This document shows positions 46,307 to 54,407 of a stretch of DNA of 64,000 nt, piece by piece. Origin of the DNA: Micromonospora peucetia. GTDB lineage: Bacteria; Actinomycetota; Actinomycetes; Mycobacteriales; Micromonosporaceae. The position numbers and the translations under genes are program-made. The notes beneath the pieces were generated by a model. That model saw only the letters and a list, made by a program, of their open reading frames with translations. It was not told where the DNA came from and ran no database searches. The stretch is from assembly GCF_900091625.1 (NCBI RefSeq), contig NZ_FMIC01000002.1, positions 6,324,001 to 6,388,000 of the forward strand, given 5' to 3'. The number at the start of each line of letters is the position of its first letter. The stretch's first letter is position 1.

Positions 46307-47238
46307 ACGGCGGCGCCGGTCAGCGTCCGCCAGGAGTTGACCCCGATCACCCCGTCGGCCGTCAGCCCGTTCTGCCGCTGGAAGTCGCGCGTCGCGCTGT
46401 CGCTCGCCGGGCCGAACACGCCGTCGACGACCAGCCCGTAGCCGCGCCTGTTCAGTTGGCGCTGCGCGGCGTGGACGGCGTCGCCGGTGACCCCGGAGCG
46501 GACCGTGATCACGAGCGCCGGCCAGGTGTTCGCGTTGACGACACCGGTGGCCGCGAGGCCGGCCGCCGCCTGGAAGCTCTTCACCTTCGTCTCGGTGTCG
46601 GCACCGAAGATCCCGTCGATCTCGGTCGCGTGGCCCCGGGCGGTCAGCAGGTGCTGCACGGTGTAGACGTTCACTCCCGTGTTGCTCCGCTGGGTGGTGG
46701 GCCAGAGGGCCTTGCCCAGGCATCCGCACTTGGTGTTCCACCGGCAGATCGACTTCACCCAGCCCGAGCTTGTCTTCCGGTATCCGTCGTGGCATCGGCG
46801 TTCGACCGAGCAGGCGCAGGCGCCGCACGCCCCGTTGTAGGCCCACAACCAGCCGTCGTACGTCCCGCCGTAGCACTGGTTCGGCCGCAGGATCCAGGTG
46901 ACGCCGTCGTTCTTGTGGAATCCGGTGTATGTCCCGCTGGTGTTGCAGGAGTCGGCGAAGATCGTGCTCGGGCCACACCCCGGTGAGCAGTTGTGGTCGC
47001 TGGCGTACGTCGGGCACCCGGCATAGATCGTGTAGCCGTCGGCGTATGCGCGGCGGGCTGCCGGAAACACGCTGAGCGCGGCCATCCCCACCGCGGTGCC
47101 CGCCCGGAGCAGGGTGCGTCGCGACAACTCCCAGCCCGTGCGCTTACGGCCGCCGGTGTGTGCCGGCGCCCGCCGGACGGCGGGCCCGGTCCCCGGGTCG
47201 GTGCCGCGCAGCCAGGGCACGGTGTCAAGATCCGTCAT
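46303..47238 (-). CDS. Tat-exported 12-cysteine protein with two peptidoglycan-binding domains (MauA-like candidate)
   Basis: 311 residues; ATG 47238 has GGGAGG 6 nt upstream and overlaps the upstream stop. A twin-Arg signal (SRRTLLRAG, Arg40-41) is followed by an Ala-rich cleavage site near 66. Residues 75-173 hold exactly twelve cysteines (75, 84, 88, 98, 122, 138, 141, 143, 149, 165, 171, 173) and six tryptophans lie between 115 and 179. Residues about 190-245 and 250-308 are two PG_binding_1 repeats (IDGIFGADTETKVKSFQ and VDGVFGPASDSATRDFQ). The methylamine dehydrogenase light chain (MauA) also has twelve cysteines in six disulfides and needs MauD and MauE; both have homologues just upstream. 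Similarity to MauA is suggested by NGACGACAC and by context, not proven. It acts at the cell wall. Confidence 0.75.
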   Translation of the reverse strand: MTDLDTVPWLRGTDPGTGPAVRRAPAHTGGRKRTGWELSRRTLLRAGTAVGMAALSVFPAARRAYADGYTIYAGCPTYASDHNCSPGCGPSTIFADSCNTSGTYTGFHKNDGVTWILRPNQCYGGTYDGWLWAYNGACGACACSVERRCHDGYRKTSSGWVKSICRWNTKCGCLGKALWPTTQRSNTGVNVYTVQHLLTARGHATEIDGIFGADTETKVKSFQAAAGLAATGVVNANTWPALVITVRSGVTGDAVHAAQRQLNRRGYGLVVDGVFGPASDSATRDFQRQNGLTADGVIGVNSWRTLTGAAV

Positions 47239-47783
47239 GCCCGACCTCCCTGATTCGTGACGACCGCCGATGCGGAACCGCCGGGTAGGCTGTCGATTTC
47301 GTCGAGCAGGCGGCGCAGTGCCGCGCGGGAGCCGAGGGGCTCGGCGCGCAGTACCCGCCCGGCCTGGTCGACAACGGTGGCGAACGGGGTGGCGAGGGCG
47401 TCGTACCGCTCGAACAGTTCCGCCTGCCCGCCGAGCACGGTGATCGGCAGTCCCGCCGCCCGCTCCGAGGGGGCGTCCCGGTAGAGGACCCGGAACTCCA
47501 GGCCGGGACGGTCGACGTGGTCGTTCGCCTCGGCCAGCACCTCGGTGCAGGTCCCGCAGTCGGGCTCCAGGAAGAGCAGCACCAGCGGAACCGCCGGCGC
47601 CACCGGCGCCAACCGGGCGAAGCCGGGGGCCGGTGCTCCCGGCCGCAGACCGACCGACTCAGGACGACGCTGGACTGCCCCGCTCGACAGCGCGTGCACC
47701 TGGCGTACCAGGCCGGAGACCGTGAGAGCCAGCAGGAGGATCGCAATCCAGCTCAGGATCAGCGCGCTGGTCTGGAAGCTCAT
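47235..47783 (-). CDS. MauD-like membrane-anchored thioredoxin-fold protein
   Basis: 182 residues. One N-terminal membrane helix (about 7-27) is followed by an outside thioredoxin-like fold with the CGTC active site (Cys76 and Cys79 in EPDCGTCTEV) and a cis-Pro loop near TPFATVVDQ. MauD proteins help form disulfides in the amine dehydrogenase light chain. ATG 47783 overlaps the mauE-like stop; its own stop overlaps the Cys-rich gene. The order matches the need of the 12-cysteine partner for disulfide formation. Confidence 0.82.
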   Translation of the reverse strand: MSFQTSALILSWIAILLLALTVSGLVRQVHALSSGAVQRRPESVGLRPGAPAPGFARLAPVAPAVPLVLLFLEPDCGTCTEVLAEANDHVDRPGLEFRVLYRDAPSERAAGLPITVLGGQAELFERYDALATPFATVVDQAGRVLRAEPLGSRAALRRLLDEIDSLPGGSASAVVTNQGGRA

Positions 47784-48370
47784 CCGGGCAGGCCTCTCTC
47801 TGTGATGCCGATGGACCGGCCCTTCGCGGACCGCTCGGCCGGTGCCGTGGCCGGCTCGTACATCGCGGCGGGCAGATGCCACAGCAGCGCGGTGAACGTG
47901 GCGGCGGCCAGCAGCACGACGGCGAGCGAGGCGTCGATCCGACTCGCCGGAATGATCGAGCCGGACAGGAACAGCGCGACCAGTGCCAGCCCGGCGAGGA
48001 TCGACGCCCGTGCCACCACCCAACCGGTCATCGGCAGTTCCACCCGGGAGCACCCGCACGGCCCGGTGCGCCCGGTCGACCTCAGGTGCAGGCCGTAGCC
48101 GGCGTACAGGCCGAACAACGCGGCGCCGCCGGCCATGACGGCGATGAGCAGGCCTTCGCCGCTGCCCTGGAGCAGCGCCACGATCCCGGCGCCGGCGAGC
48201 AGACCTTCGCTCGCGATGGCGAGAGCGGCGACCGCGGCCGGAGCCGGCAGCACCCGGTGCGCGGCCAGCGCCTCGGCGAGCGCCGCCGGTCGTGACAGGT
48301 GCTCGGCGGTGCTGACGAGCAAAGTCAACAAGACGGTGTACGTGGCCACGCCGGCCAGCAGTGCGGACAT
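47780..48370 (-). CDS. MauE/DoxX-like redox-associated membrane protein
   Basis: 196 residues, four to five membrane helices, with the MauE-type loop GLHLRSTGRTGPCGCSRVE containing a CxC pair. MauE family proteins are thought to pass electrons across the membrane to or from MauD, in the manner of a disulfide-bond machinery. ATG 48370 lies 6 nt past the previous stop codon; its stop overlaps the mauD-like start. Confidence 0.82.
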   Translation of the reverse strand: MSALLAGVATYTVLLTLLVSTAEHLSRPAALAEALAAHRVLPAPAAVAALAIASEGLLAGAGIVALLQGSGEGLLIAVMAGGAALFGLYAGYGLHLRSTGRTGPCGCSRVELPMTGWVVARASILAGLALVALFLSGSIIPASRIDASLAVVLLAAATFTALLWHLPAAMYEPATAPAERSAKGRSIGITERGLPG

Positions 48371-48376
48371 CCCGAC

Positions 48377-49084
48377 CTACCCGGCCGTCCGGACGCGGAG
48401 CCGGTTCACCAGAGCGGGCACCTGTTCCAGGTCCGTGTCGGCGAACGGCACCAGGCTGAGCCAGGCGTCCGCCGCGGCCAGCACGAAGTAGGGCTGTCCG
48501 TCGGGGAGGACGTCCCGGAAGAGCTCGCCCGCCTGTGTCCGCAGGCCCCGCCAGGAGGGCAGTTGCCCGGCACGCTGCTTGGTGAGCGGTGCGATCTCCA
48601 GCAGGCCGAGCCCGGAGACCTCCTTGAGCACGGTGGCCGGTGCGGCGAACTCGGCGCCGGTCTTCGAGGTCGGGCGCAGGGTCAGGCCGTCGTCGTGCTC
48701 CTCGACGCGCAGGGTCCGCAACACCCCGAGCAGATCGGTGGTCGTCGCACCGTACATCTCGGTGAAGAAGCAGCGTCGCCGCCCCCGCCAGACCGCCACG
48801 AGCCGGTCCTCGGTCAGCTGGATCTGCGCATCGTAGGGTCGGATGCGCGCGGTCAGCAGCGTTCCGCCCTGGTAGGTGAGTTCCTCGTCGAACTTCTCGA
48901 CACCGAGCGTCCGGGCCACGTCGTCCGCGAGCCCGATCGAGCCGGCCGTGAACTCGTGCAGTCGGCCACCGATCGTCACATCGGCCACGGATGTGAACGG
49001 TGCGCTGAGGTCGAGTGAGCCATCGAGCAGGAACCGGCTTTCGTCTATCGCCCGATGTGTCACCGGCACCCCTGTGGCTGCCAT
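48377..49084 (-). CDS. Unknown 235-residue soluble protein, first gene of the Mau-like operon
   Basis: Starts at ATG 49084 with AAGGG 7 nt upstream. No signal peptide or membrane helix. Two halves can be seen: residues 1-130, beta-rich with a single Cys (RRCFFTEMYG), and a C-terminal half with long helices (VLKEVSGLGLLEIAPLTKQR). I recognise no family. Position as the leading gene suggests a cytoplasmic partner, for example for folding or proofreading of the Tat substrate, but this is speculation. Confidence 0.7.
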   Translation of the reverse strand: MAATGVPVTHRAIDESRFLLDGSLDLSAPFTSVADVTIGGRLHEFTAGSIGLADDVARTLGVEKFDEELTYQGGTLLTARIRPYDAQIQLTEDRLVAVWRGRRRCFFTEMYGATTTDLLGVLRTLRVEEHDDGLTLRPTSKTGAEFAAPATVLKEVSGLGLLEIAPLTKQRAGQLPSWRGLRTQAGELFRDVLPDGQPYFVLAAADAWLSLVPFADTDLEQVPALVNRLRVRTAG

Positions 49085-49126
49085 GCGACCGCCCTTCGTC
49101 CGGCTCGGAAACTTAACACCGGGCAC

Positions 49127-49154
49127 GATATACGGATGTGTAAATATCTGACAA
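49127..49154 (-). promoter_or_regulatory. Candidate promoter of the Mau-like operon
   Basis: On the minus strand TTGTCA (49149-49154) and TATATC (49127-49132) are separated by 16 nt, an AT-rich patch 43 nt before the first start codon. The rest of the gap to 49470 shows no gene. Confidence 0.4.
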
Positions 49155-49469
49155 GGCCGATCGACTGATCGTGGTGGCCTCAGCCCGAGCGCGCCCACGC
49201 CCGCCCCACCGGGATCGCCGCCAACACCGCGTCGACGCCGCACCCACCGGCGAAAGCCGACCAGCACCGTGGTCACACTTCGGCGGACCGTTGAACCCAA
49301 CCTCCGGCGCCTGCGTAGTGGCCGGTAAGCCACCGCCGGCCTGTCCGCGGTGACCGACAACTCGGTATGCAACAGGGAGCGATCACCGGCGTGGCGAAGC
49401 GCGACAGTTCTACGACCGAGGGGCTCCGACCGATCCGGGCCGTCTGGCTTCGGGCACAGCCCGGAGCGG

Positions 49470-49601
49470 AAACGGACGGCCAACGCGATCTTCGAGTACC
49501 TCGAGATCTTCCACAACCGGCAACGCCGTCACAGCTCACTGGGCATGCTCAGCCCGATCGAGTATGAGAGAGCCCGACCGATGTCCCTGTCCGTGGCATG
49601 A
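49470..49601 (+). pseudogene. Remnant of an IS3-family transposase (C-terminus only)
   Basis: The frame reads AIFEYLEIFHNRQRRHSSLG followed by MLSPIEYE, the C-terminal end of the DDE integrase domain of IS3 OrfB. Nothing upstream continues the transposase, so only about 40 residues remain. The sequence just after the stop (about 49617-49640, CCGTGAAACCCGGGGAA) looks like the terminal repeat of such elements. Confidence 0.7.
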
Positions 49602-50113
49602 AACCAACCACGACGACTCCGTGAAACCCGGGGAACATCAGAAGCTCCATGAAGCGGGGGTAGCTCAGGGCACGATGAGCACCTAGGCCGGCTGGTGAGC
49701 AGTCCGGGGCACGCAGGTAGGTAAGCGCGGCGTCGGGTCGCTTCCGGTCGACGCGGCGATATCGCCGTCAGGTGTCGCCACCGCCGCCGCCTCGAAGCCG
49801 GCGGTGGTGAACAGCAGGTTGAGCCGGCCGCCGGATGACGGCAGCGCGCGGGCAGCCCCGATCGGCGAGGATCGGCGGGCACCGCGCAGCCGGCCGCCGA
49901 CCCCGCACTCACGGACCGGCTCGTAGGCCGGGCCCGAGCCAATGTCGAGGAAGCCCTGGCCGAGCCGCGCGGGGTGATCCGAGGCATCGAACTTGCCTAC
50001 CGGTACGCGTGGCGCGCCCGCGACGAGGCAGCGGACGCGATCTCCACCGGTGGTGACTGAACGTGCGGGTGTGCGATTAGATGGGTGGTCGCCGATGGTA
50101 GGAGAGTGTACGG
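49602..50113 (+). other. Gene-poor gap with decayed coding remains
   Basis: No intact gene. On the plus strand the segment about 49890-50060 reads as about 55 residues of normal-looking protein (for example GVIRGIELAYRYAWRARDEA) that ends in TGA, but the frame is closed upstream and has no start codon, so it looks like the tail of a decayed gene. The far right end carries GGAGAG, the ribosome binding site of the STAND gene. Confidence 0.4.
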
Positions 50114-53100
50114 GTGTGGCGATCGTGGCGGCTGTTGCTGGTCGTGGTGTTCGTTGTGGCGGCTGCGTGGGCGGCGACAGCGGCGTCGGTGTCGGTGAAC
50201 GTGCTGACGGAGACGTTGCCAAGCTGGCTGAGGTTCGTTGAACGCTCGCCATGGTGGTGGACAGCAGGGTCGTCGATCGGTGCGGGCCTACTCGGGGCCG
50301 CGGTGTGGTGGTCACAGCGGCGGTACGAGCTTGGTCTGGCGGAGTTGGTGCCGGCGGAGCAGCGTCCGGAGCGTTGGATGGTGGACCGGCCCGCGGAGGT
50401 CCGGGAGATCGTGCAGGCAGTGCTGCATGGGCGTGGCGCCGAGACGGTGGGCATCACCACGGCGGTGCATGGTGCTGGTGGGTTCGGCAAGACGACGGTG
50501 GCGCGGCTGGTGCGGGCGGACCGACGGTTGCTGCGCCACTTCGACGGCCGGGTGTTCTGGGTGACCCTGGGGCGAGACGTGCGCCGGGGTGCGCTGGTGG
50601 AGAAGGTCAATGATCTGGTTCGGCGCATCGACCCCGGGCGGGCGCAGCCGTTCACGGATGTGCGCCAGGGCGCGGAGCATCTCGCGGCGGTGCTTGCGGA
50701 TGGGCCGAGGCGGTTGATCGTGCTCGATGACGTGTGGTTCGACGACCAACTCGCGGCGTTCCCGGTGGCGGGCAAGTGCGCTCGGCTGGTGACCACGCGG
50801 ATGCCGTCGCTGGTGGCCGGCCAGGTAGTGCCGGTGCGGGTGGACCAGATGTCGCTGGAGCAGGCTCTGCGGGTGCTGACCGCCGACCTGCCCCGACTGC
50901 CGTCGACGGTGGTTGATGCGTTGCTGGTGGAGACGGGGCGGTGGCCGCTGCTGTTGCGGTTGACCAACCGAAACCTGGTGGCGCAGGCGCAGTCACATGC
51001 CGACATCGCCGTCGTGGCGGGTGATCTGTTGCAGAGGCTGCGACGGGAGGGCCCGCTGCGGACAGTTGGGCAACTGCCCGAGGTCGGTGACGTGGAGCAG
51101 CTTGACATCAACGACCCGGATCAGCGGAGCAAGGCGGTGGCGGCCACAATCGAAGCCAGCGCCGGCCTGCTCACTGATCGTGACCGTAGCCGGCTGACCG
51201 AGTTGGCAGTCTTCGCCGAGGACGAAATCATCCCAGTGCCTCTGGTGGCGGTGTTGTGGCATGCGACCGGTGGGCTTGACAAGACGCAGACCCGCATGGC
51301 GTGCGCGAGACTGGCTGACTTGGCGTTGGTGACGCTGACCCCGACTGACAACGGCGGCGCCGTCGGCCTCCACGATGTCGTCCGGGACTATCTGCTCGAA
51401 CACCTCGGCGTCCGGGTACGGCAGGTTCATCGGGTGTTCCTGGACGCGGTTGCTGCCGATCTGCCCCCTGCTCTAGATGCCTGCGGTAACGGGTCTGCGG
51501 AGGCGGCGGCCTGGTGGGAGTTGCCGGAGCGGGCACGGTATATGCGTGAGCACCTGGTCGAGCACCTGCGTGGCGCTGGCCGTGACGCCCACGCCGAGGC
51601 CCTCGTCACCGACCTGCGCTGGGTGCAGTCCCGGTTGCAGGAAACCGGACCCGCCGGCCCTTTCACCGACCTGGGGCAGATTTCCACACCACGAGCAGCG
51701 CGGCTGCGTCGGCTGGTCGGACAGACCGCGCATCTGCTGGCACGCACGGACCCGGCACACTCGCTACTGGACATCCTGTACTCCCGTGTCGCGCACGACC
51801 CGGACTGGGGCCCTCAAGCACAGACTCTCGCTCGAACGCGCACCATGCCGGCATTGGTCAGCACCTCGCCGCTACCCGACGTCCCCCACGCCGCATCACG
51901 CCGCGTCCTCACCGGACACACCAGGCCGGTGAATGCGGTGGCGATCACGCCGGACGGCACCTGGCTGGCCACCAGCGACGACGACGGGGTGGTGCGGGTG
52001 TGGGATGCCGTGACCGGCGCTGAGCGGACCACGCTCATCGGACACACCGGGCCGGTGACCGCAGTGGCGATCGCGCCGGACGGGACCTGGCTGGCCACCG
52101 GCGGCGACGGTGGGGTGGTGCGGGTGTGGGATGTCGTGACCGGTGCTGAGCGGGCCACGTTCACCGGCCCTACCTGGTCAGTGAAGGCGGTGACGATCGC
52201 GGCGGACGGCACCTGGCTGGCCACCGGCCACAGCGATGGGTCGGTGCAGGTGTGGAGTGTCGTGACCGGCGCCGAGCGGGCCGCGTTTGACAAACGCACC
52301 TGGTCGGTGGTGGCGATCGCACCGGACGGAACCTGGTGGGCCGACGGCCACAGCGACGGGGCCGTGCGGGTATGGGATGCCGTGACCGGCGCTGAGCGGA
52401 CCACATTCACCGGATGCGGTTGGCCCGTGAAGGCGGTGGTGATCGCGCCGGACGGAACCTGGCTGGCCGCCGGCGGTGACGATGGGGTGGTGCGGGTATG
52501 GAATGTCGCGACCGGTGCTGAGCGGGCCACGCTTCCTGGATACCCCAGGGCGGTGCACGCGGTGGCGATCGCGCCGGACGGGACCTGGCTGGCCGCCGGC
52601 CACAGCGACGGGGCTGTACGGGTGTGGGATGCCGTGACCGGCGCTGAGCGGACCACATTCACCGGACACCGCTGGCCGGTGAACGCGGTGGCGATCGCGC
52701 CGGACGGCACCTGGCTGGCCACCGGCGACGCGGGCGGTGCGGTCCGGGTATGGGACGCCGTGACCGGTGAAGAACCGGCGACGCTCACCGGACACACCAA
52801 GCCGGTGTACGCGGTGGCGATCGCGCCGGACGGGACCTGGCTGGCCACCGGCGGCGAGGATCGGGCGGTGCGGGCGTGGGATACCGCGACGTCCGCTGGG
52901 CGGGCCACGCTCACCGGACACACCTGGCCGGTGAGGGCGGTGGCGATCGCGCCGGACGGCACCTGGCTGGCCGCCGGCGGCGACGATGTAACGGTGCTGA
53001 TGTGGGATGTCGTAACCGGCGCTAAGCCAACCGAACTCTCCGGACACATCAAGCCGGTGTACGCGGTGGCGATCGCGCCGGACGGCACCTGGCTGGCCAC

Positions 53101-53794
53101 CGGCGACGCGGGCGGTGCGGTCCGGGTATGGGATGCCGTGACCGGCGCTGAGCGGGCCACATTCACCGGACACACCTGGGGGGTGTATGCGGTGGCGATC
53201 GCGCCGGACGGCACCTGGTTGGCCACCGCCGGCAACGACGGCGCGGTGTGGATGTGGAATGTCGTGGGGGGCGAGTTCCTCGGTCAGGCCGACGGTGAGG
53301 GTGTCGTCACCGGCACTGCGCGGGCCGTGTTCACCGGACACCGATGGCCGGTGAACACGGTAGCGATCGCGCCGGACGGCACCTGGCTGGCCACCGGCGA
53401 CGAACGTGGGGTGGTGTGGGTGTGGGATGCCGTGACCGGCGCCGCGCGGGCCACGCTCACCGGACACACCGGATCGGTGACCGCAGTGGCGATCACGTCG
53501 GACGGAAACTGGCTAGCCACCGTCGGTGACGACCAGACGGTGCGAATCTGGCGCGCCAGCAACGGCGAACTGGTCGCGATGATGCGTACCGACGAGCATC
53601 TCTCATGCTGTGCCTGGAACCCGCACAGCCAGCAACTCATCCTGGGAGGACGCGCCGGTCTGTACCGCTTCGAGTTCAAACCACCGACCAGCCAGTTGAG
53701 CCCGGTCTGGCTGGAGGCGTCAACGCCCAGGCCCTACGAATCCCCACCCGCCTGGAAACCCGCCCCAACGACACTGGGTGCGCCCACCGGCTGA
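50114..53794 (+). CDS. Membrane-anchored STAND (NB-ARC type) ATPase with 14 WD40 blades
   Basis: 1,226 residues from GTG 50114, with GGAGAG upstream. Two N-terminal membrane helices (about 7-27 and 48-66) put the rest in the cytoplasm. The NB-ARC-like ATPase has Walker A HGAGGFGKTTVA (119-130) and Walker B LIVLDDVW (201-208), then a winged-helix region with LHDVVRDYLLEHL, a helical linker, and from about residue 597 thirteen clear WD40 repeats plus one degenerate repeat, enough for two seven-bladed propellers. Such proteins act as signal-sensing switches in multicellular bacteria, and some relatives defend against phages; which applies here is unknown. Transposase remnants lie on both sides. 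Confidence 0.88.
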   Translation: MWRSWRLLLVVVFVVAAAWAATAASVSVNVLTETLPSWLRFVERSPWWWTAGSSIGAGLLGAAVWWSQRRYELGLAELVPAEQRPERWMVDRPAEVREIVQAVLHGRGAETVGITTAVHGAGGFGKTTVARLVRADRRLLRHFDGRVFWVTLGRDVRRGALVEKVNDLVRRIDPGRAQPFTDVRQGAEHLAAVLADGPRRLIVLDDVWFDDQLAAFPVAGKCARLVTTRMPSLVAGQVVPVRVDQMSLEQALRVLTADLPRLPSTVVDALLVETGRWPLLLRLTNRNLVAQAQSHADIAVVAGDLLQRLRREGPLRTVGQLPEVGDVEQLDINDPDQRSKAVAATIEASAGLLTDRDRSRLTELAVFAEDEIIPVPLVAVLWHATGGLDKTQTRMACARLADLALVTLTPTDNGGAVGLHDVVRDYLLEHLGVRVRQVHRVFLDAVAADLPPALDACGNGSAEAAAWWELPERARYMREHLVEHLRGAGRDAHAEALVTDLRWVQSRLQETGPAGPFTDLGQISTPRAARLRRLVGQTAHLLARTDPAHSLLDILYSRVAHDPDWGPQAQTLARTRTMPALVSTSPLPDVPHAASRRVLTGHTRPVNAVAITPDGTWLATSDDDGVVRVWDAVTGAERTTLIGHTGPVTAVAIAPDGTWLATGGDGGVVRVWDVVTGAERATFTGPTWSVKAVTIAADGTWLATGHSDGSVQVWSVVTGAERAAFDKRTWSVVAIAPDGTWWADGHSDGAVRVWDAVTGAERTTFTGCGWPVKAVVIAPDGTWLAAGGDDGVVRVWNVATGAERATLPGYPRAVHAVAIAPDGTWLAAGHSDGAVRVWDAVTGAERTTFTGHRWPVNAVAIAPDGTWLATGDAGGAVRVWDAVTGEEPATLTGHTKPVYAVAIAPDGTWLATGGEDRAVRAWDTATSAGRATLTGHTWPVRAVAIAPDGTWLAAGGDDVTVLMWDVVTGAKPTELSGHIKPVYAVAIAPDGTWLATGDAGGAVRVWDAVTGAERATFTGHTWGVYAVAIAPDGTWLATAGNDGAVWMWNVVGGEFLGQADGEGVVTGTARAVFTGHRWPVNTVAIAPDGTWLATGDERGVVWVWDAVTGAARATLTGHTGSVTAVAITSDGNWLATVGDDQTVRIWRASNGELVAMMRTDEHLSCCAWNPHSQQLILGGRAGLYRFEFKPPTSQLSPVWLEASTPRPYESPPAWKPAPTTLGAPTG
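51905..53590 (+). repeat. Tandem WD40-encoding repeats, about 126 bp each
   Basis: Thirteen units, most of them 126 bp, share long near-identical DNA blocks, such as the stretch that encodes AVAIAPDGTWLATG and the one for VRVWDAVTGAER. Unit 4 is two residues short and unit 11 carries an insertion of about 14 residues (EFLGQADGEGVVTG). The DNA-level identity points to recent expansion or gene conversion. Confidence 0.85.
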
Positions 53795-53824
53795 ATCCCA
53801 CCCACGCCACCTCCGCAGCGGCTG

Positions 53825-53911
53825 CGAATACCCGCGGGGTGGCCGCGATGACCGTTCCGCCATGCCAACTGAACCGTGCTCGGCATAGCGGTCAGCGCAC
53901 CGCTTCGCGGT
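53825..53911 (-). pseudogene. Remnant of an IS481-type transposase
   Basis: The minus strand reads TAKRCADRYAEHG followed by SVGMAERSSRPPR, which matches the helix-turn-helix end of IS481 transposases (pattern AxxWxxRYxxxGxxGMxDRSSRP). No catalytic domain follows and the frames on either side do not continue it. It lies just after the STAND gene. Confidence 0.45.
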
Positions 53912-54125
53912 CGGCCAGCGCTGTGACGAGGTGGTCGAGGGCGTCCCAGCTTCCACCGGCGGCACGGGAGATCGCCGCGACGACCGTGGATCTTGGTGCG
54001 TAGGTGGGGACGGTTCCCGCACCGGGGACGACTGTGGACGTCGCGCACGCCACAGGGCGGCACAATCTCACGCTGGGTGAGACAGCCAGCGACCGCAACG
54101 GCGGGGTGGGGTCAGCCGGTCGATT

Positions 54126-54141
54126 GCTAATACGTATTAGC
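54126..54141. promoter_or_regulatory. LacI-type operator O1 (perfect 16-bp palindrome)
   Basis: GCTAATACGTATTAGC is a perfect palindrome centred on CG, the shape of a LacI-family site. It lies about 280 nt before the first LacI gene and just downstream of a leftward promoter-like sequence (54157-54186). Confidence 0.7.
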
Positions 54142-54156
54142 GCCTACATTTCTCGA

Positions 54157-54186
54157 ATACTGCTCGACCCGGTCGGGTCTTGTCAA
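54157..54186 (-). promoter_or_regulatory. Leftward promoter-like sequence with O1 downstream
   Basis: On the minus strand TTGACA (54181-54186) and CAGTAT (54157-54162) are 18 nt apart. O1 would fall at about +9 to +24. Leftward there is no convincing gene until the tail of the STAND gene; the only open frame (about 68 codons, 53892-54098) matches nothing. Confidence 0.4.
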
Positions 54187-54270
54187 GGGGTCAGTCGCCG
54201 GCCCCGGCGAGACGGCGCGACGGCCTCGCCCGGAGCCGTCCGCCCGTGAAGCCGGGATCGCCAGAGCAGT

Positions 54271-54286
54271 GCTAATTCGCATTACT
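54271..54286. promoter_or_regulatory. LacI-type operator O2 (degenerate)
   Basis: GCTAATTCGCATTACT keeps the outer GCTAAT and the ATTA of the consensus. Its centre is 145 bp from O1 and 102 bp from O3, upstream of the TTGACA of the LacI promoter. Confidence 0.5.
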
Positions 54287-54325
54287 TCAGGGACTTCATC
54301 TCGAAGAAATCTCTGCGCCCACCCC

Positions 54326-54355
54326 TTGACACACACCTGTTCGGCCCGCCAGGCT
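54326..54355 (+). promoter_or_regulatory. Promoter of the LacI-FAD-ABC operon
   Basis: TTGACA (54326-54331) and CAGGCT (54350-54355) are separated by 18 nt. Operator O3 lies about 18 nt downstream of the -10 element, where a bound repressor would block transcription. Confidence 0.5.
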
Positions 54356-54372
54356 CCTCCCCAACGCCGAGC

Positions 54373-54388
54373 GCTAATACGCATTAGC
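54373..54388. promoter_or_regulatory. LacI-type operator O3
   Basis: GCTAATACGCATTAGC differs from the perfect palindrome O1 at one base. It sits 19 nt before the first LacI start codon. Confidence 0.7.
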
Positions 54389-54407
54389 CGCACCGGAAGG
54401 ACCTGTT

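Noticed and set aside
49652..49700. tRNA-like start (GGGGGTAGCTCAGGG with a GCTC/GAGC D-arm)
   Set aside because: No acceptor partner, anticodon stem of five pairs or T-arm with GGTTC can be found after it, so no cloverleaf forms. At most a chance match or a decayed fragment.
51905..53590. Regular DNA repeats that could suggest a CRISPR or satellite array
   Set aside because: The repeats are in frame, translate to WD40 blades and lack alternating unique spacers.
53892..54098. 68-codon minus-strand frame under the leftward promoter
   Set aside because: No ribosome binding site or family match, and it overlaps the IS481 fragment in another frame; not listed as a gene.
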